From the NCBI GenBank assembly GCA_030672555.1, contig DAOVGD010000176.1:1-5634 (forward strand): a stretch of DNA of 5,634 nt. Reading direction: 5' to 3'. Under the pieces are notes generated by a model that was not told the origin of the DNA, did not search any database, and saw nothing but the letters and a program-made list of their open reading frames with translations. Below are positions 1 to 5,425 of the stretch, one piece after another; within the stretch, counting starts at the first letter, position 1; each line of letters starts with the position of its first letter. The position numbers and the translations under genes were made by a program. This stretch comes from Desulfobacterales bacterium. GTDB lineage: Bacteria; Desulfobacterota; Desulfobacteria; Desulfobacterales; C00003106.

Positions 1-825
1 TCTACCACTGTTACAAAGGTTCTGGAAATCTGTAACAGTCCGACAACTTCACCCAATGACCTAAACCGAGTCATCTCCCTTGACCCAGTGCTTACCGGCC
101 GAGTATTAAGACTGATCAATTCCGCCTACTACGCCCTGCCCAATCAAGTCACCTCCTTGACCCGCGCTATCATTATGCTGGGACTTAACACCGTAAAAGA
201 TCTTGCACTGAGCACGGCGGTCTTGGAAAGTCTGGGCGGAACAGATTCTTTCCAGGCCCTTTCCATGGACGATTTCTGGACTCATTCCATTTGTTCGGGG
301 GTAACTGCCAAGTTCTTAGCCGGTATCAAGCGTGTCCCACCAGGAGATAGAGAAGAGTATTTTGTGGCCGGGCTATTGCATGACTTAGGGAAAATTCCCC
401 TTAATAACTGCTTTGCAGAGGAGTATGTCCGGGTCTTGGAATCGGCCAAAGATAAGAGCATACCTCTTCATCAGGCTGAGAGTACGATTTTGGGGGTCGA
501 TCACCGTATGGTTGGAAGTATGATCGCCGAAAAATGGCAATTGAGTGAGGCCATGAATAATTCACTTTATTATCATCACAACCCGGATGATGCCAAGGAG
601 GAGAACCGTCAATTGATATCTATTGTGGCATTAGCAAATAGTTATGCTAATATTCTTGATATAGGATCATCAGGAGATCCCCATCATGATGAGCAAACAG
701 TCACTTATCTTCTCGAAAAGGTTGAAATTGATTGGTCTATACTTGCTGACTTTCGCGAAACTGTGTTAAACGAAATAGAAAAGGCCAAAATCTTTTTGCA
801 ACTTACCCAAAAAGGAGCTTCATGA
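1..825 (+). CDS. HDOD-domain signalling protein, 5' end outside window
   Basis: The frame is open from base 1 and codes for 274 residues before the TGA. A GTG at base 88 is internal: the upstream codons match the start of an HDOD domain, and alignment with the second HDOD protein in this window suggests about 20 residues are missing. Landmarks, numbered from base 1: the NSAYY helix followed by the AIIMLG segment, WTHS with H95, the LLHDLG motif with H127/D128, VDHRMVG with H168, and YYHHNP with H192/H193. Where HD-type domains carry a last metal-binding Asp, this protein has N213 (AAT, 637-639). HDOD domains are known as mostly non-catalytic relatives of HD and HD-GYP phosphohydrolases that act as outputs or scaffolds in signalling. 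No signal peptide or membrane segment is seen in the part present, so it is probably cytoplasmic. Its stop overlaps the next start by 4 nt. The family call is firm; the partner and signal are unknown. Confidence 0.93.
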   Translation, partial: STTVTKVLEICNSPTTSPNDLNRVISLDPVLTGRVLRLINSAYYALPNQVTSLTRAIIMLGLNTVKDLALSTAVLESLGGTDSFQALSMDDFWTHSICSGVTAKFLAGIKRVPPGDREEYFVAGLLHDLGKIPLNNCFAEEYVRVLESAKDKSIPLHQAESTILGVDHRMVGSMIAEKWQLSEAMNNSLYYHHNPDDAKEENRQLISIVALANSYANILDIGSSGDPHHDEQTVTYLLEKVEIDWSILADFRETVLNEIEKAKIFLQLTQKGAS

Positions 826-1733
826 AGATAAAATTTTGGGGAGTAAGGGGGTCCATACCCTGCCCAGGCCCCCACACCATGAAATATGGCGGCAATACAG
901 CCTGTGTTGAATTGCGATTTGAGGATAGACTCATCATTATTGATGCCGGCTCCGGCATTAGAGATCTTGGCAACCACATGGTGTCCCATGACCTTCCCAA
1001 GGGTCCGATGAAAACCGAGATTTTTCTAACCCATACCCATTGGGACCATATCATGGGATTCCCATTTTTTACCCCTATTTATATCCCGGGGACCAAACTT
1101 AAGGTTTACGGACCCGTTACCTATGAAGATGACACCCTTAAAGATATTGTGGGAGGCCAGTTAGCCTATCGTTACTTTCCCGTGCGCCAGACAGAGCTTG
1201 CCGCTGCAATAGAATATATAGATCTTAAGGAAGGCCATTTTGATCTTGGCGACGGCATTATGGTCACCACCAAGTATCTTAACCATCCCATCCTTTGCCT
1301 TGGCTATCGTTTTGAACATCGCGGCAAAGTCCTTTGTACCGCCTATGATACCGAACCGTTTCAAAATGTCTTTTCTACAGACCCTGACGACCCATCCTAC
1401 GATGAGGCCATGGCCCATGAGGGCGAGCAGGTGTCAAGGGAACAAAATCAGCTATTAGAAAAATTTATGACCGGCGCCGATCTTGTCATTTACGATGCAC
1501 AATACACCCGGGAAGAATATCAATCCTCTAAGATAGGCTGGGGGCACTCTTCGGTTGAGTATGCAATCGCCGCTGCGCAGCGGACCAAAGTCAAACGCCT
1601 GGCCCTCTTTCACCATGAGCCTGTAAGGAACGATGACCAGTTAGACGAACTGACCAAGAGATATTGCAATTCAGATTATGCTGGAGAGACAGAAGTCTTT
1701 TTCGCCCGAGAAGGAATGGAGATTGAGATATAA
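822..1733 (+). CDS. Metallo-beta-lactamase-fold hydrolase (PhnP/RNase Z-like)
   Basis: A 303-residue soluble metal-dependent hydrolase, complete from ATG to TAA. The N terminus FWGVRGSIP followed by YGGNT is typical of a branch of the PhnP/RNase Z side of the superfamily. The metal site can be read directly: HTHWDH with H71, H73, D75 and H76, then NHP with H155, AYDTE with D176, and LFHHEP with H264. H242 in GHSS sits where RNase Z has its helper histidine. The dinuclear site therefore looks intact and the enzyme is probably active. Known relatives cleave phosphodiesters such as cyclic phosphates or RNA ends; the substrate here cannot be read from sequence. The ATG overlaps the HDOD stop (ATGA), with AAGGAG at 812-817 inside the upstream gene, which implies translational coupling. 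A cyclic-nucleotide substrate would fit the operon, but that is inference. Confidence 0.92.
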   Translation: MKIKFWGVRGSIPCPGPHTMKYGGNTACVELRFEDRLIIIDAGSGIRDLGNHMVSHDLPKGPMKTEIFLTHTHWDHIMGFPFFTPIYIPGTKLKVYGPVTYEDDTLKDIVGGQLAYRYFPVRQTELAAAIEYIDLKEGHFDLGDGIMVTTKYLNHPILCLGYRFEHRGKVLCTAYDTEPFQNVFSTDPDDPSYDEAMAHEGEQVSREQNQLLEKFMTGADLVIYDAQYTREEYQSSKIGWGHSSVEYAIAAAQRTKVKRLALFHHEPVRNDDQLDELTKRYCNSDYAGETEVFFAREGMEIEI

Positions 1734-1787
1734 TCTTCACGCCAAGGGATAAACTTTTGGCAGAAGGGTCTAAAGGTTTAGGAAAAA

Positions 1788-2102
1788 ATGCAAAAGATAC
1801 CCCTTAAACTTGCGAAGGCCGGTATGAAATTAGCAAAGCCGGTTAAAAACGATAGAGGAATGACCCTCTGTGGCGCAGGTATCGAGCTTACTGAAGAGAT
1901 GATTAACCGCCTGTCCAATATGGAAGTAGCGCGGATAACAGTGGAAGGGCATCCTATAGACACGGGAGAGAGTGTCAAAAGTCTCAGCCAACTGATAGAC
2001 GAGCTTGACGTCCGTTTCAGACATGTGGAAGGAGACCCTCTCATGATGAAGATCAAGGGTATCTTATTAGAACGTTTCAAGCAAAAGGCCGGAGAGGCAT
2101 GA
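1788..2102 (+). CDS. Small protein resembling the segment before HD-type domains
   Basis: A 104-residue soluble protein. The first half has the pattern L..AGM.LA.PV.N..G..L...G.ELT...I.RL, ending in a short beta-like stretch ARITVEG (about residues 1-54). I recognise this pattern from the N-terminal region of HD-GYP and related signalling proteins, where it precedes the HD domain. The second half (about 60-104) is charged and predicted helical, with no membrane segment. Here the unit is a separate gene directly before an HDOD gene, overlapping its start by ATGA, so it probably binds the HDOD protein. The start is ATG with AGGA at 1780-1783, 4 nt upstream. The 54-nt gap before it is the only real gap in the operon and holds no clear promoter or terminator. 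No biochemical function is known to me. Confidence 0.82.
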   Translation: MQKIPLKLAKAGMKLAKPVKNDRGMTLCGAGIELTEEMINRLSNMEVARITVEGHPIDTGESVKSLSQLIDELDVRFRHVEGDPLMMKIKGILLERFKQKAGEA

Positions 2103-2956
2103 AAGTCGACAAGACGGCTGTCAGAAAACGCGTGGAAACGATGAAAAGTCTCCCTACTCTGCCCGGTATCTTTGATAAAATCAGCCGCTTGATGGAAAAT
2201 TCTGAGACAGCTGCCGAGGACATTGCAAAGGTGATCTCCTCTGATCAGGCTCTGTCTGCCAAAATTCTTAGGGTTGTAAACTCTGCGTTCTATGGGTTTC
2301 CGGGTCGCATCTCAAACGTCACACATGCCCTTATCATATTGGGGTTCGACGTTGTCAAAGGACTTATACTCAGCACTTCGGTTTTTGATATGATGCTTGC
2401 CAAGGGATTCGACGGACTGTGGAAGCACTCTCTCGGGTGTGCCATGGCCGCAGGAGTCATTGCCAGAAAAATAAAGGATCCGAATCCTGAGGAGGTGTCG
2501 GTTGCCGGGCTCTTGCACGATATAGGAAAGGTGATCATAAGAATTGAACTCCCGGAAGAATCAGATCTTATAGATAAGATGGCTACAGAAAAACAAATCT
2601 TAACATATGAGGCGGAGGAAGAAATCCTCGGATTCAACCATGCTACTGTCGGCAAATGGCTTTGTCAAAAATGGAACCTTCCAAACAAGCTTGCAGATCC
2701 CATCACCTATCACGACAACCCCAATCTTGCGCGCCTCGCCCAGAAACCGACCGCCATTATCCACGTCGCCGATATCCTTGTCAGAGGGATCGGTTTTGGC
2801 TTCCCGGGAGACAATCTGGTTCCTCGAATAGAGCCTAAAGCCTGGGAGGCTCTCAACATCTCCGACTCACTTCTGGTAGAAATCATCGGCGAAATGGACG
2901 ATAGGCTGGAAGATGCCGAAGATTTCTTTTTAGACGGTGATAATGAGATAGAATGA
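2099..2956 (+). CDS. HDOD-domain signalling protein with conserved HD-type ligands
   Basis: A complete 285-residue protein, paralogous to the HDOD protein at the left edge. The domain begins near residue 15 (LPTLP) and runs through NSAFYG (61-66), HALIILG (76-82) and LLHDIG (138-143). Candidate metal ligands are H110 (WKHS), H140/D141, H181 (FNHATVG), H205 (YHDNP) and D225 (HVAD). This is an unusually complete set for an HDOD protein, but no GYP motif is present, so c-di-GMP hydrolysis by the HD-GYP route is not supported. The last 45 or so residues are acidic (DDRLEDAEDFFLDGDNE) and may be a docking tail. The ATG overlaps the upstream stop, with GGAG at 2091-2094, and its own stop overlaps the next start. 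A signalling output or scaffold is the likely role; weak phosphohydrolase activity is possible. Confidence 0.93.
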   Translation: MKVDKTAVRKRVETMKSLPTLPGIFDKISRLMENSETAAEDIAKVISSDQALSAKILRVVNSAFYGFPGRISNVTHALIILGFDVVKGLILSTSVFDMMLAKGFDGLWKHSLGCAMAAGVIARKIKDPNPEEVSVAGLLHDIGKVIIRIELPEESDLIDKMATEKQILTYEAEEEILGFNHATVGKWLCQKWNLPNKLADPITYHDNPNLARLAQKPTAIIHVADILVRGIGFGFPGDNLVPRIEPKAWEALNISDSLLVEIIGEMDDRLEDAEDFFLDGDNEIE

Positions 2957-3909
2957 GACAAGTCAAAAAAAGGGCGCTGATTATAGGCAGCGATTCACCC
3001 GACGCGGATGAGATAAAACGACTCTTAGAGAAGGACACGAAACGTTTTATTGTTTATACGGCAGAGTCTTCTCTCCGTGCCCTTGATACAATTTACAGTG
3101 AGCCTCCGGACCTTATCATTATTCATCAGTCATTGGAAACAGGCGAATGGAAGGATCTATGCTGCAGGATTAAAGCGGACACAGTCTTTAGTCATCTACC
3201 GATTGTTCTCGTGTTACAACCGGTTGGGCACGACTTCGAAATCGACTGGGACAGTATTCCGGTTGACGACTATCTTGAACAACCACTAAACCCCAAAGAT
3301 ATACGCTCACGACTTTCCCTTACCTTCGCTCGATCAGTGAGGGTGGGCGATGCCAATCCCCTGAGTCGCCTTCCCGGCAACCATTCCATTATGAAAGAGA
3401 TACAGGCACGGATTGATGATGAACGTGTCTTTGCCGTGGGCTATGTGGACCTTGATTATTTCAAGTCGTATAACGACAAATACGGCTTCCTTAGAGGAGA
3501 CGAGATACTCAAGATGACTGCGCGCCTCCTGACAAATGCCATACGAAACCTCAACTCGCCAGAGGCGTTTGTAGGTCATGTCGGTGGAGATGACTTTGTC
3601 TTTATTATCCCTCCTGATAATGTGGATAGTGTATGCAACGAGGTCATAAAAAATTTCGATCTGATCGTAGGCAACTTTTACGATGAGGATGACAGGATAC
3701 GAGGTTACATCGACTCTACAAATCGCAAAGGGGGAAAAGAGCGTTTTCCTATTATGACGATTTCAATAGCGGTTGTCACAACCGAATATAGGCCCATCAA
3801 GCATATCGGACAGATTGGCGCAATCGCAGCAGAGATGAAAAAACGCGTTAAAGCTATGGATGGGAGTTGTTATCTAAAAGACTTGCGAGGTTCAAAGAGC
3901 GCAAGATAG
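2953..3909 (+). CDS. Pseudo-receiver plus GGDDF (diguanylate cyclase-like) protein
   Basis: A 318-residue two-domain protein. Residues 7-125 have the receiver layout (ALIIG, PPDLIII, LPIVLVL, DDYLEQP), but the phosphoacceptor Asp is H58, the N-terminal acidic pair is G12/S13, the usual Thr/Ser is absent and the conserved Lys is Q110. Phosphorylation is therefore unlikely. Residues 135-312 form a GGDEF domain: DLDYFK with D166, N174 and D183 (the guanine-contacting positions of PleD), and signature GGDDF at 211-215, where Asp replaces the usual Glu. The inhibitory RxxD site is replaced by SPEA (202-205). An extra stretch (about 244-266, GYID..NRKGG) precedes TISIAVV, which I associate with a GGDDF branch of the family. 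It may make c-di-GMP or be a degenerate GTP or c-di-GMP sensor. It is the last gene of the operon, starting by ATGA overlap, and ends 14 nt from the stop of a converging gene. Confidence 0.9.
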   Translation: MRQVKKRALIIGSDSPDADEIKRLLEKDTKRFIVYTAESSLRALDTIYSEPPDLIIIHQSLETGEWKDLCCRIKADTVFSHLPIVLVLQPVGHDFEIDWDSIPVDDYLEQPLNPKDIRSRLSLTFARSVRVGDANPLSRLPGNHSIMKEIQARIDDERVFAVGYVDLDYFKSYNDKYGFLRGDEILKMTARLLTNAIRNLNSPEAFVGHVGGDDFVFIIPPDNVDSVCNEVIKNFDLIVGNFYDEDDRIRGYIDSTNRKGGKERFPIMTISIAVVTTEYRPIKHIGQIGAIAAEMKKRVKAMDGSCYLKDLRGSKSAR

Positions 3910-3923
3910 CAAATCCCTTCCGT

Positions 3924-4379
3924 TTAGTTTGTTGGTATAAGTGTACGCAAGATATCCTCTTTGCCTATAATTCCCACCAGCTTACCTTGATCCACTACCG
4001 GCAACGTATGGATGTTCTTGCTCACCATGAGGGTGGCGATCTCTTCAAGACCGGCTTCAGGTCCAACCGTTACGGGATTATGGGTCATAGCCTCCTTCAC
4101 AGAAATCGCAGCTATTTTTTTCACTTCCCTTTCTAAGTTCTTGTATGAAGCCAATGGAATAAACCCGTCCAACAAGGTAATAAAGGGAGGTATGGGGAAT
4201 TTTTCCTGCTGAGCAATTAGATCGCTTTGGCAGATAATCCCTTTCACCTGGTCCTGGCTATCCACTACCGGTAGACCGTTGACGCGCTTTTCCAACAGCA
4301 GTTGGACGGCTTCGACAATGTTTGTTTCCGGAGCAACCGTAATCACCTCTTTTGTCATAATTTCTTTAGCTGTAAGCAT
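3924..4379 (-). CDS. Two-CBS-domain protein
   Basis: A stand-alone 151-residue Bateman module. CBS1 spans about residues 4-58 (EIMTKEVITV, VNGLPVVD, KGIICQSDLI) and CBS2 about 96-148 (EAMTHNPVTV, IHTLPVVD, VGIIGKEDIL). They are joined by a linker with LLDGFIPL and a charged helix. CBS pairs usually bind adenine nucleotides and act as energy-state sensors. The Asp that contacts ribose is kept in both repeats (D53, D142), but the preceding Thr/Ser is C50 in one and G139 in the other, so ligand preference may be altered. No catalytic domain is attached. I chose ATG 4379 because it gives the common family start MLTAKEIMT and lies 8 nt from AAGGAG (4388-4393). ATG 4385 and GTG 4388 are in frame, served by a second AAGGAG at 4395-4400. 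The partner is unknown. Confidence 0.92.
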   Translation of the reverse strand: MLTAKEIMTKEVITVAPETNIVEAVQLLLEKRVNGLPVVDSQDQVKGIICQSDLIAQQEKFPIPPFITLLDGFIPLASYKNLEREVKKIAAISVKEAMTHNPVTVGPEAGLEEIATLMVSKNIHTLPVVDQGKLVGIIGKEDILRTLIPTN

Positions 4380-4387
4380 GTTCATCA

Positions 4388-4400
4388 CTCCTTACTCCTT
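4388..4400 (-). promoter_or_regulatory. Tandem ribosome binding sites of the CBS gene
   Basis: Two AAGGAG copies lie 7 nt apart (AAGGAG-T-AAGGAG on the - strand, at 4400-4395 and 4393-4388). The first is 6 nt from GTG 4388 and 9 nt from ATG 4385; the second is 8 nt from ATG 4379. Three in-frame starts are therefore plausible, differing by at most three residues. Confidence 0.6.
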
Positions 4401-4420
4401 GAATTATTAAAAAATCTTTG

Positions 4421-4439
4421 CAGCACGTGCTGTATATCA
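4421..4439 (-). promoter_or_regulatory. Candidate promoter and operator of the CBS gene
   Basis: On the - strand, TGATATACA (4439-4431) resembles an extended -10 element (TGnTATAAT). No good -35 hexamer is visible at 16-18 bp. A perfect 12-bp palindrome, CAGCACGTGCTG (4421-4432), overlaps its downstream edge and would cover the transcription start, the position expected for a repressor site. The regulator is unknown. The palindrome is directly visible; its role is inferred. Confidence 0.4.
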
Positions 4440-4514
4440 TTGATGAAACGGGCCATCAGATTCCTGATTTTGGTTTGATCAAAATAGGCCGGAGAGAGTG
4501 TCTATATAGCGGTG

Positions 4515-4700
4515 TTATTCCGGTTCCTTGTTATGTTCGATGTTGTGTTCGATCTTATCAAGGCAGGGATGATTTTTATAGACAAGTTGCTCCTTTTTCT
4601 TACAATAAAGAGCCTGAAATGTACGGCACGAACCAGACCCGTCGACTGACCCCTCTTCAGGCCATGACGCATGCGCACATCGCATATCACAGAACTGCAA
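4515..4700 (-). CDS. Small Cys-rich protein, TTG start
   Basis: A 61-residue protein with five cysteines (4, 8, 25, 33, 46), arranged C-x3-C-x16-C-x7-C-x12-C. The core GSGSCRTFQALYC, followed by KNHPC, resembles short uncharacterised proteins I associate with Desulfobacterota, but I cannot name a family. The cysteines suggest metal binding or disulfides. The tail is charged (DKIEHNIEHNKEPE). There is no signal peptide or membrane segment, so a cytoplasmic zinc or iron-sulfur site is the simplest guess. The start is TTG with a perfect AAGGAG (4713-4708) 7 nt upstream; ATG at 4685 is an alternative but would lose Cys4. It begins 18 nt after the PilZ stop on the same strand, so the two are probably co-transcribed. 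An overlapping ORF in another frame (4502-4690) lacks a matching ribosome binding site. Confidence 0.62.
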   Translation of the reverse strand: MQFCDMRCAHASWPEEGSVDGSGSCRTFQALYCKKKEQLVYKNHPCLDKIEHNIEHNKEPE

Positions 4701-4718
4701 TTATCTACTCCTTATCAG

Positions 4719-5033
4719 TCACTCTAACATTTCCTTCAAGATGTGATCCCACCATGTCGCAGTACCTGTATTTAACTCCTCAAACTCAATGCCTATCATG
4801 TATATTTGGCCATCCTGTTTAATCCAAGCGACCCTCCCCTTTGTCCTGATCGGGACGTGGGAATGGACGATTATATCCAAGAGCGTCCCTATCTCCCACG
4901 ACTCACTGGATTTAATCATCAGACCGCCGGGGCTTGCATTATATACGAACTCTTTTATAAATTTCTTGCCATCAGAGAGAGTGATATACAATAGGCTGTA
5001 CCCCCGGTGATATCCTCTCTTGTCATCGTCCAT
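4719..5033 (-). CDS. PilZ-domain protein (c-di-GMP receptor type)
   Basis: A single-domain PilZ protein of 104 residues. The two c-di-GMP-binding motifs are present: RxxxR as R6-G-Y-H-R10, and (D/N)xSxxG as N32-A-S34-P-G-G37, followed by beta strands (LLDIIVHSHV, KGRVAWIKQ, YMIGIEFEEL) and a C-terminal helix. Binding competence is therefore likely. Single-domain PilZ proteins usually work by contacting a partner in motility, polysaccharide or transcription control; none can be named here. The start is ATG with AAGGAG (5047-5042) 8 nt upstream. It is followed after 18 nt by the Cys-rich gene and preceded by a good promoter with a structured leader. It is on the opposite strand to the GGDDF gene but only about 0.8 kb away, so a functional link through c-di-GMP is plausible but unproven. 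Confidence 0.92.
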   Translation of the reverse strand: MDDDKRGYHRGYSLLYITLSDGKKFIKEFVYNASPGGLMIKSSESWEIGTLLDIIVHSHVPIRTKGRVAWIKQDGQIYMIGIEFEELNTGTATWWDHILKEMLE

Positions 5034-5041
5034 GGACAGCG

Positions 5042-5062
5042 CTCCTTTTGCTGATAAGCAAA
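5042..5062 (-). promoter_or_regulatory. Hairpin abutting the PilZ ribosome binding site
   Basis: On the - strand, TTTGCT (5062-5057), loop TATC and AGCAAA (5052-5047) form a perfect 6-bp stem whose last A is the first base of AAGGAG (5047-5042). The stem is AT-rich, so it could melt easily and tune ribosome access. The structure is seen; the regulatory role is inferred. Confidence 0.45.
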
Positions 5063-5069
5063 GGCATTA

Positions 5070-5090
5070 GAGACAGTTTCAAAACGTCTC
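5070..5090 (-). repeat. Second inverted repeat in the PilZ leader
   Basis: GAGAC and GTCTC (5070-5074 and 5086-5090) are separated by 11 nt and flanked by two direct copies of CATTAG (5065-5070 and 5090-5095). It lies within the predicted transcript leader, upstream of the hairpin at the ribosome binding site. It could be an RNA stem or a protein-binding site; five base pairs alone is weak evidence. Confidence 0.35.
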
Positions 5091-5108
5091 ATTAGCAAGA
5101 TAGTTTAG

Positions 5109-5137
5109 AGTATAAATCATAGCAAAATGTTATTCAA
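5109..5137 (-). promoter_or_regulatory. Sigma-70-type promoter of the PilZ gene
   Basis: On the - strand, TTGAAT (5137-5132) and TATACT (5114-5109) are separated by exactly 17 bp. They match TTGACA and TATAAT at four and five positions. Transcription would start near 5102, giving a leader of about 70 nt. Just upstream of the -35 box, TTTCATAT occurs twice on the + strand (5141-5148 and 5156-5163), 15 bp apart. Confidence 0.6.
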
Positions 5138-5171
5138 GCTTTTCATATAGCTTTCTTTCATATGGCACCGA

Positions 5172-5188
5172 AATAATACAGTATTATT
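5172..5188. repeat. 17-bp AT-rich palindrome
   Basis: AATAATAC-A-GTATTATT has perfect 8-bp arms around one base. It lies between the PilZ promoter and the MITE-like element. It lacks the GC-rich stem and T-tract of a good terminator, so an operator or a weak terminator for the gene at the right edge are both possible. Its function is unknown. Confidence 0.4.
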
Positions 5189-5234
5189 ACCATTTTTCTT
5201 AATCATCCGGCTTCATTAAACGACGATTCCCACA

Positions 5235-5252
5235 ATGAGACCTTTGAAAAAC
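5235..5252 (+). repeat. Left terminal inverted repeat of the element
   Basis: This 18-bp end differs from the reverse complement of 5408-5425 at one base (A5247 against C). Confidence 0.8.
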
Positions 5253-5407
5253 GCGACATTTTTTCGTCAGGCAAGAAAGGCGAAAATTTTAACCCCGTTA
5301 GTTAACGGGACAAGCCTCTGGAATACATTGAGTATTTCGAGGATTAAAATTTGCAGCCTGACGCCGCATCACGGGGCACGAAGTGAAGCGTCAGCGCTCA
5401 TATGGCA

Positions 5408-5425
5408 GTTTTGCAAAGGTCTCAT
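5408..5425 (-). repeat. Right terminal inverted repeat of the element
   Basis: The inverted partner of 5235-5252. Its outermost bases contain the TGA (5424-5422, - strand) that ends the gene to the right. Confidence 0.8.

Larger units (their letters stand above)
5235..5425. mobile_element. MITE-like non-autonomous element, about 191 bp
   Basis: The ends are inverted copies of ATGAGACCTTTG followed by A or C and then AAAAC (5235-5252 and 5408-5425), matching at 17 of 18 positions. Inside are CGTCAGGC/GCCTGACG (5265-5272, 5356-5363), AAATTTTAA/TTAAAATTT (5284-5292, 5344-5352), CCCGTTA-GT-TAACGGG (5294-5309) and CTGACGC/GCGTCAG (5358-5364, 5388-5394). A single strand could fold into one long branched structure. 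No transposase fits in it, and the ORFs crossing it look fortuitous. I recall similar GAGACCTTTG-ended sequences in Desulfobacterota genomes, but the family must be confirmed by search. If the element proper is 5237-5423, the flanks carry a 2-bp AT duplication; longer duplications are not seen. Together with the 201 bp to its left, it accounts for the long gene-free stretch 5034-5421. Confidence 0.8.

Noticed and set aside
88..90. GTG as the start codon of the first HDOD gene
   Set aside because: Codons upstream of it, to base 1, encode conserved HDOD residues, so the true start is outside the window.
1741..1761. GCCAA...TTGGC inverted repeat in the 54-nt gap after the MBL gene
   Set aside because: The stem has five pairs, an 11-nt loop and no T-tract, so a terminator or regulatory hairpin is not supported.
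4455..4483. ATCAG-ATTC-CTGAT hairpin and TTTGATCAAA palindrome upstream of the CBS gene
   Set aside because: The arms are short, there is no T-tract and no promoter element is placed around them. They are within what chance gives in AT-rich DNA.
4502..4690. 62-residue - strand ORF overlapping the Cys-rich gene in another frame
   Set aside because: It has no ribosome binding site at its start and a low-complexity basic composition. The 4515-4700 frame has both a perfect AAGGAG and an ordered cysteine pattern.
4418..4822. 134-residue + strand ORF between the CBS and PilZ genes
   Set aside because: It lies antisense to the Cys-rich gene and the end of PilZ, has no recognisable domain and no convincing ribosome binding site.
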